Origin: Pseudopyrenochaeta lycopersici
Taxonomy: Eukaryota; Ascomycota; Dothideomycetes; Pleosporales; Pseudopyrenochaetaceae
Assembly (NCBI GenBank): GCA_003313425.1
Contig: NHZP01000012.1
Location: 496,001-560,000 of the forward strand
Direction of reading: 5' to 3'
Length of the DNA: 64,000 nt
Shown here: positions 24,125-35,343 of the stretch, in pieces
Layout: every line of letters begins with the position of its first letter
How positions within the stretch are numbered: the first letter of the stretch is position 1
Translations under genes and position numbers: made by a program
The notes under the pieces: model-generated
What the model saw: the letters and a program-made list of their open reading frames with translations, nothing else
What the model was told of the DNA's origin: nothing
The model's database searches: none

Positions 24125-26631
24125 TTGGAAGAACACAGATGATGGAATGATCACGAACTTAACAGAAACTATATGAAAAATGTGTACAACAAATGCAAGT
24201 GATGCTACTTGCAGCTTTTGTGGGTTGTGAAAGAGTGTCGAAGGTGGATATATGAAGAGTGTAGGTACTCGCTAACGTAAGAAATCAGGTACTGTATAGA
24301 ATGACTTCAAGTCGGTAATAGTCTCCAAAACAGCCACGAGACACAAGCCACACAAGGGGAGGTCAAATTCGACTAGGGTAGGCTACTGCTGGGCTAATTG
24401 ACAGCATCCCTGTTGCTTCTAGAAGGTCGGGCATGGTCTGTGGCTTCCCCAAGCCAAAGTAGGTCAGTGGTAAGGATAAAATGTGCAGTGCGAAGCATAT
24501 AAGGTCAAAAGGGTATATAGGTGCCGCCTTTTAATGGAGCTTTTCGCGCACACCGATGGTATCTGCCCTACCGCAGCAAGAGATCAAGTGAAGCACAAAG
24601 CCGCATCGGAGAATTATCGCCTATCTTGTCGAACGCCGTAATCGCTGAGAGCCATTCATAGGAAGCCAGTATGGGAAGTTGTTGGTTCCTGGTCTTCGAA
24701 ACGGCGAAGATTGGTCAAGACTGCCTTACTGCCTTGTGTGGCTGGTGTATGCATTCGTTGTCCTGAATCCCGAACATAAGGGCGCGCCGAGAGGCTGGCG
24801 CAATCTGCTGCCGTCACGAACTCGGTGAGAATGCCATCGATCCTATCAGCGGACATGTCGTGGTGGAGATGACGCATAGGGATGAGTGACCACTGTGCCG
24901 GGGTTTGTCGGCGATACTTTGGGTATTCTGAGTCCGCAGTCTTTCGAGAGCATGCTCTTCACAGTTCAGCTGAGATTGAAAACATTTGAGGCTTCTGCGC
25001 GTTTAGCGGAGTGGAAGTGTTTAGCCCATTTCCCCAATTTGGTCCTAGCGTCCGTCATGGCCCCAGTCGCTGCATATAAGCCGCAGGTGCACGCGAGGAG
25101 GAACAGCAAGGCTTGCGAACTATTGGACACCCCAAATTTCTTAAGACGATTCCACTTACAGCATCGCACTGCGGTCAGCTAAGACGACCTTTCGGCGGCA
25201 GGATGATCCCTGCAGCAGACGTCATTGATGGTGCTAGTATACATTTTATACCCAAAGTTGCGATCCCTCAAACGTGGCTGTTGTGAATATTCATCAATAG
25301 AAATTCTCGAATGATATATTGCATAAACTTTGTACAAGCCACAGCAAAGATCTGATAGAGATGTGGCTTTGATCCCAGTCACTTGGAAAGCTTGCCGAGA
25401 CTAGCAATTGCAGCAATCCACAATTGCTATGGTGATGAAGTGGCAGACAACTAAAGTAGTGGTGCCATTGGCCGCTCGTGATTCTTGTTGCTCAAATTGG
25501 CCGTTTTCCGAAAATGATGCAGTCTTTGAGGGCCTCTGGAAGATGAGGCGCTGCTTTCCTGAAAGACAGGGTGGATGTTCGGATCCGTAAGATGAAGCAT
25601 CAATATCAGCTGAAAACAAGGGCAGCACCAGTTTTCCAGAATACTGAGTGGCGGGGAAAATGATTGTTGATACATAGGGTGCAAGATCAAAACTGAAGCC
25701 CAAATTTAGAGACTTGTGCCTGCTTGGAGTGTTCGGATGATTGGTGGACGCGTGTTCTGTAGCCTGGAGAGTTATCAGTGAGGGTCTCCATCAACCTACG
25801 AATAACGAAACCAATGTATTGGTTACCTACTGTAGTTCTCTGGAAGCACTTTTCAGATGGACAATTACCATGTTTCGAGAAGCGAACAGTTTGTCAAGAT
25901 GACTGAGCGTTCTGATCAGCAAATCGTGGTGTCTTTGCGAGCCAGCAGCTCGACACAAGTTCTGCGCTTGTTGCTTCTAGAAGCCATCCAATTAAAGTCA
26001 TCACAGTGTCACAAGTTGGTACTGAAACACTGTGGTTGCCTGTGGTTGGCCCTTCGCTGTGACGTGGTACCTGTCGTGATTGGACGGCACATGCACTCGA
26101 CGCCCTGGATTTTGCTAGTGTTTAGTACCAGAATATAGTTAAGTTGCGATTATCTGACACAAAGAGCGTTGTATGGCATCAATTCTTTCAGATGCTCATA
26201 TCGTCGACGTCGGTAAGTGTTGATGGCAAAAGAGGACATGCTACGAACGATGGTGCCTGCTGATGAGCTCACTGCTCCTTCGTGTCATGCACGGGCCCAT
26301 ACAATTATGTCATACTTCGAGACTTCCATCACAGCATGTACAGCAGGAAGGTATCCTCGCAATATGTATGTCTAACTTCAAATATCATACGCAGGTGGAG
26401 TATAGGTAACAGAGCAGCTCACAAAGCTCATTCCTCGCCCAGAATCAAGCCATCTCTCTTTCATCACGGCAAGCGACGTTTAGTGACAGTAGGAAGCGTA
26501 GGAATACATGCGAAAACGCCGAAGAGTGAGATCAAACCGCATCGAGCTTTCATCTGCTACAAGAGGCCCTCATTTCCCTCCAATCCATCACAAACACATG
26601 ACTTTTCCCAGTAGCATCAATCATCTAATGT
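24125..26631. other. long intergenic region
   Basis: About 2.5 kb from the start of the regulator gene (minus strand) to the stop of the PKA subunit gene (minus strand). The part next to 24124 should be the regulator's promoter (TATA-like GGGTATATAGG near 24510). Two minus-strand frames at 24966-25169 and 24656-24877 were considered as a secreted-protein gene and not accepted. No repeats found by eye. Confidence 0.45.
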
Positions 26632-28014
26632 CTATGCACCCTTTGATAGTGGATCTACATGATCCCCGGTGAATCCAGCCTTGCTTGGGTCGTTTCGTCT
26701 CATGATGCCTTCGACAGGCCCGAGTAGTCGCTGGAAGCCATTCTTGCCAAGAGTTGCAACTTTCACTTCGGTCTTGCTGATGACGGAAGCCGCACGAGGT
26801 GCATCGTTGAGCAATGCTAGCTCACCGAAGTAGTCACCCTTCGTGTACTGATTGACCGGGCTATCCACGCCACGCTTGAAGACCTGGGCTTCTCCAGCTT
26901 CAAGCAGGAAGAATGACTCGCCAACGTCACCCTCTTGGATGATAGTGGTGCCAGGGGGGTATTTTTTAGTCTCAAGAGCATCTGCAATCTTGGAGCGCTC
27001 GTAAGGCGTCAGAGTAGATAGAAGAGGAACCTCTTCCAAGAAGCCTTCGTACATGCGTCGGCGCTGGAACGCACTATCCATGAGGATGCGGCGGAAAGTT
27101 ATGCGATCCAAGGCCCAGAGAGTGGAGGAGTCGGTCGACACAACAGTGGCGGCACGGGGAGCGTTGTACATGAGAGCGAGTTCACCAAAAGAGCCACCTG
27201 GGCCAACGGTGCCCACTTTGTCACCGATGCCATCTGGGCCAGCTTCGAGCTTGCCGGACTTGTTGACGTAAATGTCAAAGGATCCTTTCTCGACCACGTA
27301 GAAGTAGTCTCCCACATCGCCCTGTTGGATCACCTTTATGCCCTTTGTTGGTATCGGCTTCTCATGCAGTGCACCAAGCACTTGTGATGACTGGTCGTCG
27401 TCGAGGTGCGAAAACAGGAAATTGCCTGCAACAGCCGACTTCAAGCGCGACAGTTGATCGGGTGTCTTTTGGTGGAATGGGGCAGTGAAATTGTCATTGG
27501 CAGACGAGGCGGGGTTGAGCGACTCGGCTGAGACCGACGTGCGCCTGTTGGTGTTGTAGTTGCTGGGGAAGTTCTGGCCCTCGCCTGCGATAGGCGGCAT
27601 CTGTGTGATGTTGTTCTTGGAGGAGCCGCCAAAGCCCTGGAAGTTGCCAAAGGCGCCCTCAGCAGAGTCGGCGTTGTTCTGGCGTGGCTTGCCGAAGTCG
27701 ATGGCCCCGAAGGTGGAGGCGGTGGGCGAAGTCATGGCGTCGTGCTCCTCCTCTTCTTCGAGACGCTGCATTGGGCTCTTTGCAAATGCGCCGGCGCTGG
27801 GTGAGGTGCTGAAGGGGTTGTTGCCGGGGAAGGTGTTCTCGGCACGACCTTGGAGGGTGGAATGCTGCTGCGACAGCAGGGCTTCGGTTCGCTGGGACTC
27901 GAGGCGGCGATTGAAGAAATTGGCGCAGAATTGGAGGATGTCGTGGGGTTTGTGCTTCAGGATCTCGCGGTCGAGGGCGGAGATCTCATTGGAGTAGTCG
28001 GGAGGGAGGGACAT
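26632..28014 (-). CDS. pkaR: cAMP-dependent protein kinase regulatory subunit
   Basis: An uninterrupted 460-aa frame. Residues 1-40 fit the helical dimerisation/docking domain (LKHKPHDILQFCANFFNRRL). A long disordered linker follows, then the inhibitor site RRTSV at 157-161: a serine sits where a pseudosubstrate would have alanine, so it is a phosphorylatable, type II-like inhibitor site. Two tandem cyclic-nucleotide-binding domains come next, with phosphate-binding cassettes FGELALMYNAPRAATV (276-291) and FGELALLNDAPRAASV (396-411), each keeping the Glu and Arg that hold cAMP. The protein keeps the PKA catalytic subunit inactive until cAMP binds, controlling growth, conidiation and virulence in many fungi. 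Length and order match Bcy1/PkaR. The absence of introns is a small oddity. Confidence 0.97.
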   Translation of the reverse strand: MSLPPDYSNEISALDREILKHKPHDILQFCANFFNRRLESQRTEALLSQQHSTLQGRAENTFPGNNPFSTSPSAGAFAKSPMQRLEEEEEHDAMTSPTASTFGAIDFGKPRQNNADSAEGAFGNFQGFGGSSKNNITQMPPIAGEGQNFPSNYNTNRRTSVSAESLNPASSANDNFTAPFHQKTPDQLSRLKSAVAGNFLFSHLDDDQSSQVLGALHEKPIPTKGIKVIQQGDVGDYFYVVEKGSFDIYVNKSGKLEAGPDGIGDKVGTVGPGGSFGELALMYNAPRAATVVSTDSSTLWALDRITFRRILMDSAFQRRRMYEGFLEEVPLLSTLTPYERSKIADALETKKYPPGTTIIQEGDVGESFFLLEAGEAQVFKRGVDSPVNQYTKGDYFGELALLNDAPRAASVISKTEVKVATLGKNGFQRLLGPVEGIMRRNDPSKAGFTGDHVDPLSKGA

Positions 28015-30144
28015 TGGGAGGGCGGTGGTGAGGGGTCGAGGGCAGCTCTTTGACGTCGGCTTCGCGAGACGTGCAGGGATAACAGCAGTTGTGCTGCGAG
28101 GGTCCGAAACGTAGCGTCAGCGTGCAGGGGAGCGGAGCAGTGCAAGAGTTGTCAGATGGGATGAGGAATGCAATTGTGTGCTGAATGTGTGGTTGTATTG
28201 GCAGTGTGCAGCGGGTGATGACGCGCTGGGTTAGCTGTGGCAGGAAGAGGGGAGCAGCTGCGGGCTGGAGCGATCACGAGCGGGATGAATGCTGCGGGCA
28301 GGGCAGAGGAGATTAGGGCAACGCTTTCTGAGGGGCTTATTGTCTTCCAGAAGGCGTCTAGAAATGGGCGTCCAGCTTCTGGCGTTGCTATAGGCACCCA
28401 CTCAGACAGCCAGGCGACGGCTGCGCGCCATGCTGCCCGCAATTGGATGCCCACTCGTTACACCGCACGGCATTGGTATGCTGCCGTCTGGGCTGCATCT
28501 CATGTTCGCGACAGTGCGAGCGACACAACACGTAGTTCTGATGGCTTGCGAGACACAGCTCCGATACAAGACCAGATGCCAATGAGGATGCGCCCTTAGC
28601 TCCCGCTCCACGGACTGCGTATGGGTCGAAGCTTGCAGCGCTAAGTGAGCGTGGCATGTCTACCCCCCAACATCTGAAGCTCGACAGGAAGACTACTAGC
28701 TTGGGGTGGGCTGGAGTTGCGCCTGCAGAAGAATAGCGAGAAGGCGATTGGCGACTAATCGGCGTTTTTACAACATCATACATGTACCTGTATGAACGTG
28801 GTTCGACCGTGTCTGTGCATGTATCACATGTCGCTGCTCGACGCAATGAGTCGTGTGCAGGAACCTGGCATGCGTCGACATATCTATGTCTCTTAAGTGT
28901 CAAGACACCTTCAACTCGTAAAACACCGCCTTGGGCCTTATGTGCCTATCAAAGGAAAACACGTTAAGTCAACTAAACGTAGCTTGGCTTGCCTTTGCTT
29001 TGAACATGGCATAGCAAAGAAATTGTGCACATCACTGCTTTGCACTATCTGACCGCAACATGCACTAGGTCGCACCTGGACGTCTCGAGAAGACTGCATT
29101 TTGAACAACTTTTGATGGGAGTCTCCAAGGCGCACTGATTGTCGTCCGCAACAATACCTGACCAAACTGTCAACACTCTACATCACTAGCCTCCCCCCTC
29201 TCCTCAACACAACCGAATCACTCGTGGGACAGGTCGTCAATGTGTAACAAGTCAATACAAGCACGACTTGATTGGGCAGTATGCAGGTATTTTTATGGAC
29301 TAGCGCAATGACTATGATGCTTGTGAAGGACATTATTGCAATTGGCGGTGTGGCGCTATCAAGCTGGCGATGAGCAAAGACGGCCCAAATGTTGAGGCGC
29401 ACGATACGGGAGCAAGGTGAAAATTCTGACCAAAACGCATCTTAATGCTGCTGGCTAGACCAACGCGGCCACTGAGCAAACCGTGGTTTGCCCAACAGAG
29501 CCGTTCTCAGACAAACAAGGCCCGTCTCGCAGCGGATCTTGTCCGGCCACTTAAGCAGCATATTACCGATGACGCACATGGGCACGAGCACGTGAGGCAT
29601 AGTGGCAGGGGAGCTGGCGAGCTGGAGGGGCCACCGTGTACCGCCGACAGAAGATGGCATTGACGGTGAATTGAGTGCGCATTGAGGCCTGACGATGCCC
29701 GTTAGCTGGAGCAAGTCAAAGTGGAGCTGCAATTGAGTAAGGTACAATGTGGTATTTCGTCATCGCACAGGCTTTGGCTCCGCTCGCCAGCTCTGAACTG
29801 CATCAATGCCAAGCATGACGCTAAAGCGGGCGGTCAAGATGCAGAGTCGCAGACAAGACGGTCAGCCTCGCCAATTCTGCATTGCTCTCGTACTTGCCGT
29901 CCTGAAAATCTGCGCTTGTGCATCTCCTGTCGCAGAGCCTCTTTGACCGTCTCCTCCGGCACCTGCTCGCCATATCGCCCTGTCTGGACTATCCGAGGCG
30001 CCGCACGCCGCTTGCTCTAGCTCCGCCCGCTGCAGCTCCTGATCCTCCCCAACCACCTCCACACCCACTCTTTACAAGCAAGACAGGTCTCACTCATTAT
30101 CGCACATCCACAATCCCTAATCGCAGGCATATTCTTCCGCTAAC
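28015..30144. promoter_or_regulatory. divergent intergenic region, PKA subunit / CBM48 protein
   Basis: About 2.1 kb between two divergent genes. The first part is the PKA regulatory subunit's promoter and leader; long promoters are common for signalling genes. The last 100 bases before 30145 are pyrimidine-rich on the plus strand, typical of a fungal transcription start region. Frames here (up to 171 aa, minus, 28388-28903) look non-coding. No specific sites assigned. Confidence 0.45.
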
Positions 30145-32557
30145 ATGGGCAAATATACCTTTACCTGGTACGTACGCTGCTCTTTTGGCTCTGCATCTGC
30201 TTACCCAAGTCCAGGGAACACTCTGCCGACGACGTCTATGTGACGGGCACCTTCGATGACTGGAGGAAGACAGTCCAGCTCGAGAAGGAGAATGGCGTCT
30301 TCCAGAAGACAGTCGAGCTGCCCAAAACCCACACACAGTACAAGGTACGTCGTGGGCCTTTGTGCGAGTGCCATTGCGCTGTCGCCTAGCTGTAGCGCTG
30401 GCAAAAGATTTGATGTGCAAAGCTTGCTAACTGGTGCCCTCGCAGTTTGTCGTCAACGGCAACTGGTGTATCAACGAGAGCGCGCGCAAGGAAGACGACG
30501 GTAACGGCATAATCAACAATGTGCTCTTACCAGAGGATATTGTCGACGAACCCGTCAGCACCCTGTCATCTGCTGCCCCCGAGTCCTCTACCGCCGCGCT
30601 TGCCGGCGCTGTACCAAAGGTGGAGAAGACACAATCAGACGACTCTCTGGTCCCTGGCGCCTTCCCCGAGACGCCTGCTGCCGAGACACCTGATAGCGAA
30701 CCGCAGGCATTCAGCGTCAACCCTATCCCTGCCACCGCGGGTCTCGGCAACCCCATCCAGCTTGCGCCTGGCGAGCCCGTTCCTGACGCGCGCAGTTTGA
30801 CAGACAACACGATACAGTCCACCGTCAAGCACGACAAGGAGCCAGAAGAGGCCACGACATTCGGCGTTGCGCCCATTCCAGCAACCGCCGGCGCTGGTAA
30901 TCCCATCCATCTTGCGCCCGGTGAAAAGGTCCCAGACCCGAGTACCTTGACCTCGAACACCATCAGCAGCACCGCCAAGACTGACCCATCTTCATACGAG
31001 AAATCAGATGCGCTTCCCCCTCTAGCGTTTACTCCTCAAGCTGAGCGCGATGCCAACGGCGGCATGTTTGGCTTGCCTCCTGTCACTGGGAACTTGATCC
31101 CAGAGTCGAGTCTACCTATGGGTGTAGACGCTAAGGTTGAGCAAGACACTGGCGTAGCCATCCAGTCTGCTGCACCTACTAGCACCACTGCCGCCCTCGC
31201 AGCCGAAGTTCCCAAAGAGCCGCGCGTACCCGAGACTGTCACAGAGAGCCAGAAGGAAGCCGATGTTGCCCCAGAGGCGTCCGCGAACCCGGAGGCTGTC
31301 ATAGAAAAGGAAGAAGTTGAGCAGGAGCTGAAGGAGAAGGTTCCTGAGGCACCTGCCGCAGCTGATAACTCAGTCACCTCCAACATCAGCTCTACTGCTA
31401 CGGCCGGGGCTGCCACTGCCGCTGCCGGAGTGACTGCGGGCGCCGGTCTCTTCGCTGCCGCCGTCTACTCTGCCAAGGACAAGGCCGCCGAGACTGTCGG
31501 CTTGAACGGTTCGGCCACTGCGAATGATGTAAAGGACAAGGCTGCTGAGGCTGTTGGCTTGAGCAGCCCTGCTACCTCCAGTGATGTCCCTGCTGTTGTC
31601 TCTGACAGCCAGAAGGCCGCCCATGCCAGCCCTGAAGCCGCTACCAACGCTGAAGCAGTTCGTGAGAAGAGCCAGGTTGAGCAAGAGCTACTCAGCGAAA
31701 TCCCGAAGACGACTGCCGCCGGTGCCGCAGCTCCTGCTATCGCTATCCCAGCAGTTGTCTCAGAAAGCCAGAAGGCTGCCCACGTCGGCCCCGAAGCTGC
31801 CTCAAACAGCTTCGCCGTTGCGGATAAGAAGGCTGTCGAGTCAGAGCTCCTCAAAGAGATCCCAAAGACCAACGAGGCCGGTGAGCCAGCACCTGTGGTT
31901 ACGGCTGCCACTACCGAGACGGCTCCGGGAGCGGAGACAGAGACGGTCGCAAGTGATGTTCCCGATGTTGTAGCGGAAAGCCAGAAGGAAGCTCATGTTA
32001 GCCCAGAGGCAGCTGCTAACGCTGAGGCTGTGAGCGAGAAGAAGGCAGTCGAGACAGAGCTGCTCAAGGAAGTCAAGACAACCGACGCGACGGGCGAGCC
32101 GGCATCTACAGCCGCAGCGACAACTAGCAGCACCGCTACCGGATTGTCAGATGACGCCCTGGTTGACTCCAAGCCCTTGAAGTCCTCCAGCGAGCCAGAT
32201 GCGCTCAATGCGCCGGCCGCTGCGCCCGCTCAGACGGCCTCCTCAAAGCCCATCGACGCCAATACCAATGTCACCTTCGCGCCCAAGGAGCCAACCACTA
32301 CAGAGCAAACCAAGCCAACGGTCACAACAGGTACTGAGACCACTACCACCGAAGCCAAGAGCAGCGAGCCTACCGCATCAGCAGCCACCGCATCTACCGC
32401 ACCTGAGACTCCCAGGAAAGACGCTCGCAAGGACTCTGACGTGTCTCCTAAGGGTACCCCGGGAAGCCAGAGCCTTGCCTCTGGTGCCGATGACAAGAAG
32501 AAGAAGCGTCGCTCCATCTTCGGTAAGATCAAGGACAAGCTTTCCAGCAAGCACTAG
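30145..32557 (+). CDS. CBM48 (AMPK-beta type glycogen-binding) protein, Crp1/Mdg1-like
   Basis: Three exons (30145-30167, 30215-30344, 30446-32557), 754 aa. The 8-codon first exon MGKYTFTW is completed by the second exon as W-E-H-S-A-D-D-V-Y-V-T-G-T-F-D-D-W, and exon 3 continues FVVNGNWCINE; together residues 1-85 form a CBM48 domain with the usual W, K and N sugar-contact pattern. Everything after is disordered: two copies of a block containing NPIPATAGLGNPIQLAPGE and NTI.ST, then four copies of a roughly 40-residue block (xVxESQKxAHVxPEAAxN...EL), ending in a basic tail (KKKKRRSIFGKIKDKLSSKH). The plan matches yeast Crp1 and Mdg1, linked to cruciform DNA binding and pheromone signalling at the membrane. 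The basic end could bind membrane or nucleic acid. Function in this fungus is not known. Confidence 0.82.
31236..32080 (+). repeat. four imperfect ~120-bp coding repeats in the CBM48 protein
   Basis: Coding copies begin near 31236, 31589, 31751 and 31964. Each encodes V-x-E/D-SQK-x-A-H/D-x-x-PEA-x-x-N-x-x-A-V followed by a charged E/K helix ending E-L-L-K/S-E. Spacing varies because the linkers between copies differ. They look like internal duplications diverged at the DNA level. Confidence 0.75.
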
Positions 32558-33377
32558 ATGACGTACGAGCGCCCGCTCATTTACCATACATATAGGCGTC
32601 GCCATATGATGGCCTTTGTGTCCATACCCGAGAGGCGGATGCTATTCCTCTGTTCATGTTTATGGAGTTGCTCTGTTTGGTCTATACCACTTCCTTTCCT
32701 GCTGGACATGTTCTGCGCGATTTGTGTCTCACTTCCGCCTTGTGTGCGTTCTTTGATGGTATCACGATGGTGAATACGGTAGACATGGGGAAGATCTTTG
32801 TGTTTGATAATATACCTGGTTTGCTTGTTTCCATATTGATTGCGCAGGAGATGTGGAGGTTGGCATCCGTAGGTGTAGGTACTTAATCTGCTAATTGAGA
32901 GGCATTAGATTGATTTCATAAGATTTCTTCGTAGTTTTCTCCTCTTGCAGTGTCTTCACCATTGAGCTGATCGTCACAGAGCACATAGCCGGGTGGTCTC
33001 CTTGGCTTGATCGATGGGTTTCTGCATCTTCATAATGCCTCTAATGCTCCAGACGCTTATTGACATTCATTGCGCAGTGTTCGCCAGTGCCAGTGCTGCC
33101 ACGCTTTGCTCTATAGTGATTCACGTTCACAATGTCGCCAATCAACTTAACACACAGTGCTCCTATACCGACCATGTTCATCTACAGCCGTTTTTCTTTC
33201 CTTTCAAAAATGGGATTTCATCATATTTTTCCTTTTTGCTCATTATATTTCAGAAAACCTACTGACTTAGACGTAGCCACAGAGAAGCGAAGTCAACTCG
33301 CGTTTACTTGTCACTTGTTTCAACCATTTACTTGTCACTTGTTTCAACCAGGCCTACACAGATTACACGACTCTACC
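32558..33377. other. intergenic between CBM48 gene and orphan gene
   Basis: About 820 bases, T-rich on the plus strand. It covers the 3' region of one gene and the promoter of the next. The frame of the downstream orphan stays open back to an ATG at 33132, and a perfect 24-bp tandem duplication lies just before the chosen start. Confidence 0.5.
33303..33350. repeat. perfect 24-bp tandem duplication
   Basis: Two adjacent identical 24-bp units (33303-33326 and 33327-33350), each containing ACTTGTCACTTGTTTCAACC. The array ends 27 bases before the ATG at 33378. Its length is a multiple of three and the upstream frame stays open, so it adds eight residues if translation really starts further upstream. 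Confidence 0.9.
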
Positions 33378-34196
33378 ATGAAAAACACGCGAAGCGCAGC
33401 CATGTCCCATCACCACTTACCTCAAAGTGCCGGTCGTCACTCTTGTAACCAGTCCATGACCCATGATTTGTACAACATGATTGATGAGCATCTCGCATGG
33501 CAAGTCGATCAGATAGAACAAGAACGACCGACAAGCTCAGGCACATTGATTGTAGACTGGGATGGCTTTGGAGTGCCAAAGATTACTTATCGGAAAGTGA
33601 ACGAGACGTTTTCAGAGCCAAATGAGCATAGTGCGCCACTGCAAGGTCAGGATGCCTCAACAAAAGTGCAAAGTAGACATAGTTCCGCTGCATTAAGTCC
33701 CACCACGATGAAGCCGACGACGACAAGGCATAAAAAAGCTACACAGTACACAGAAGCAAAGAGACCAAGTGGGAAACCATATCTCATGACTGATGGTAGC
33801 GGCTTGCAAGCCACTTACCGCCCTTCTCGCTCTTCAGGCGGAAGCCACAGCCCCCTTCCTGCTTACGTCGCAGGCTACGATCCCAAAACGGGATTCGAGT
33901 ACGACTACAACGGCCGGATAGTACACGTGCACCGCGACGCTGTAAGGCGTGAGAGCCAATATAGCGAGTACTACGCCGTAGACGCCACCGAATATATGCC
34001 AAATGCGCCGCTCGAGGTGCTGGACAAGGACACATTAACTGAGAAAGTGGACGAAAAGAAACGGGATCGTGTAGTTCGGTTTGTGCACACCCTTCTTCGT
34101 ACGCTTGACAAGGTGGGTGTCATGGCGAAATTGAAAGCTGAGCGGCGACGCATGGTAAGGGTGAGGGGTTGGGTTGGGCGTGGGTATGTGACTTGA
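33378..34196 (+). CDS. orphan protein, 272 aa
   Basis: Single-exon frame. I chose the ATG at 33378 (context ACCATGA) because the 82 residues encoded before it, back to another ATG at 33132, have a T-rich, untranslated look. No known domain. The N-terminus is His/Ser-rich, the middle is basic with TTRHKKATQ, and there is a distinctive Gly/Tyr segment YVAGYDPKTGFEYDYNGRIV followed by a charged, possibly helical end (KVDEKKRDRVVRFVHTLLRT). No signal peptide or membrane helix. It lies at the left edge of the accessory block next to the ankyrin gene. It may be lineage-specific; function unknown. Confidence 0.55.
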   Translation: MKNTRSAAMSHHHLPQSAGRHSCNQSMTHDLYNMIDEHLAWQVDQIEQERPTSSGTLIVDWDGFGVPKITYRKVNETFSEPNEHSAPLQGQDASTKVQSRHSSAALSPTTMKPTTTRHKKATQYTEAKRPSGKPYLMTDGSGLQATYRPSRSSGGSHSPLPAYVAGYDPKTGFEYDYNGRIVHVHRDAVRRESQYSEYYAVDATEYMPNAPLEVLDKDTLTEKVDEKKRDRVVRFVHTLLRTLDKVGVMAKLKAERRRMVRVRGWVGRGYVT

Positions 34197-35343
34197 AAGT
34201 TGTTCTCTTTGCATACTTTTCTTTACTTTTTGCTGACCGTTGTTTATGCACAATGAGCGTAACTTCTGCCCATAATAAGGGCGAGCGTATGTACGCGCCC
34301 TCAACTTCTCCGAATGGGACTGGCCGACTTAATGTTAGCACCATGTTGGTTCCACCACATGCGACCAAGGCGGACATAATTTGGACAAGGAGAAAAAGCT
34401 TTAGATGTGAGCATAGGTTCGTCATTCTTCTATTTTAGAGATAACTTGTCATGCTCCATTATCGTGTAGGATATATGCACTAGTAGGTGACAGAGTTATG
34501 ATTTGGCTTTGGCAACTAAAGGTTTTAAGTAGCTGGAATCGTTGTTATTCGTTCGAGCTATCTCTCTGGTAATTAGAAGGATGTACTATTCATAGCAGAT
34601 CTCGAATTTGCATGTCAAGTGATATCTTGTCTCGTCGTACTGGTTGACTTCAACCCATAGCAGATACTTCAAAGTCTAATTGAACAGAATGCTACCTAAT
34701 GTCCTACTACGTGCCGAGAAACCCCCGTGAGGAGAGGACGGTACTTCGACTTTGCAAAGCTCACATTCCACCAGAAATGTCAGGACAGCTGTTCACTGGT
34801 CTTATCTGTATGCATTAGGCCATCATAAATATATTAGCATCACCATCTCGAACAGTTACCATCGTGTTGCTGCCTTATGCGCCTGCCTAGCGCAGGCTGT
34901 GTCATTGTCATAAAGCAACACATCCTGCTTTAGCACCGCTACTAAGCGTTTTTCGCTCTCAAGAGCAACGAAATAGGCCTGTCTGAGTTTACGACTTCTG
35001 CTGGAATAATTGTAACTCACCATCAGTGTGGCGCGAAGATCAATGCAAAGCTGTTGCCCGCATCACTACTTCTGACGCTCCCCCCCCCCCAAATAATACA
35101 TCTAAAATAGGCTTAGCATAATACAGCCTCGGCTAGTAGGCTGCCACTTGCGTTGGTACTTTTGAATTGCCAGCGTTAACACACATCAGCCGATGATTGC
35201 TCGATCGTGGTAGCGGCATCTCAGCCTAACCTCAGCTGCAATCAGCTGGGTCGCCAGCGCGACCGCACCCATGCTTCCTCTTGTTCGGAGTGCTGTCTTT
35301 AGTCTGTATTCTGTATTGTTGGTACCAATCACGCAGTCCGACT
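34197..35343. other. AT-rich intergenic region with a C11 tract
   Basis: About 1.15 kb before the ankyrin gene, AT-rich and without coding signal. A run of eleven cytosines at 35080-35090 is the only striking element. It presumably contains the ankyrin gene's promoter; no TATA box stands out. Confidence 0.5.

Noticed and set aside
24656..25169. Two minus-strand frames as a two-exon secreted protein gene
   Set aside because: The first has a signal-like segment (ALLFLLACTCGLYAATGA), but no in-phase splice pair was convincing and composition is weak.
33132..33377. N-terminal extension of the 272-aa orphan
   Set aside because: The extra 82 residues are Phe/His-rich and look like translated leader; the possibility remains because the frame is open and the ATG context is good.
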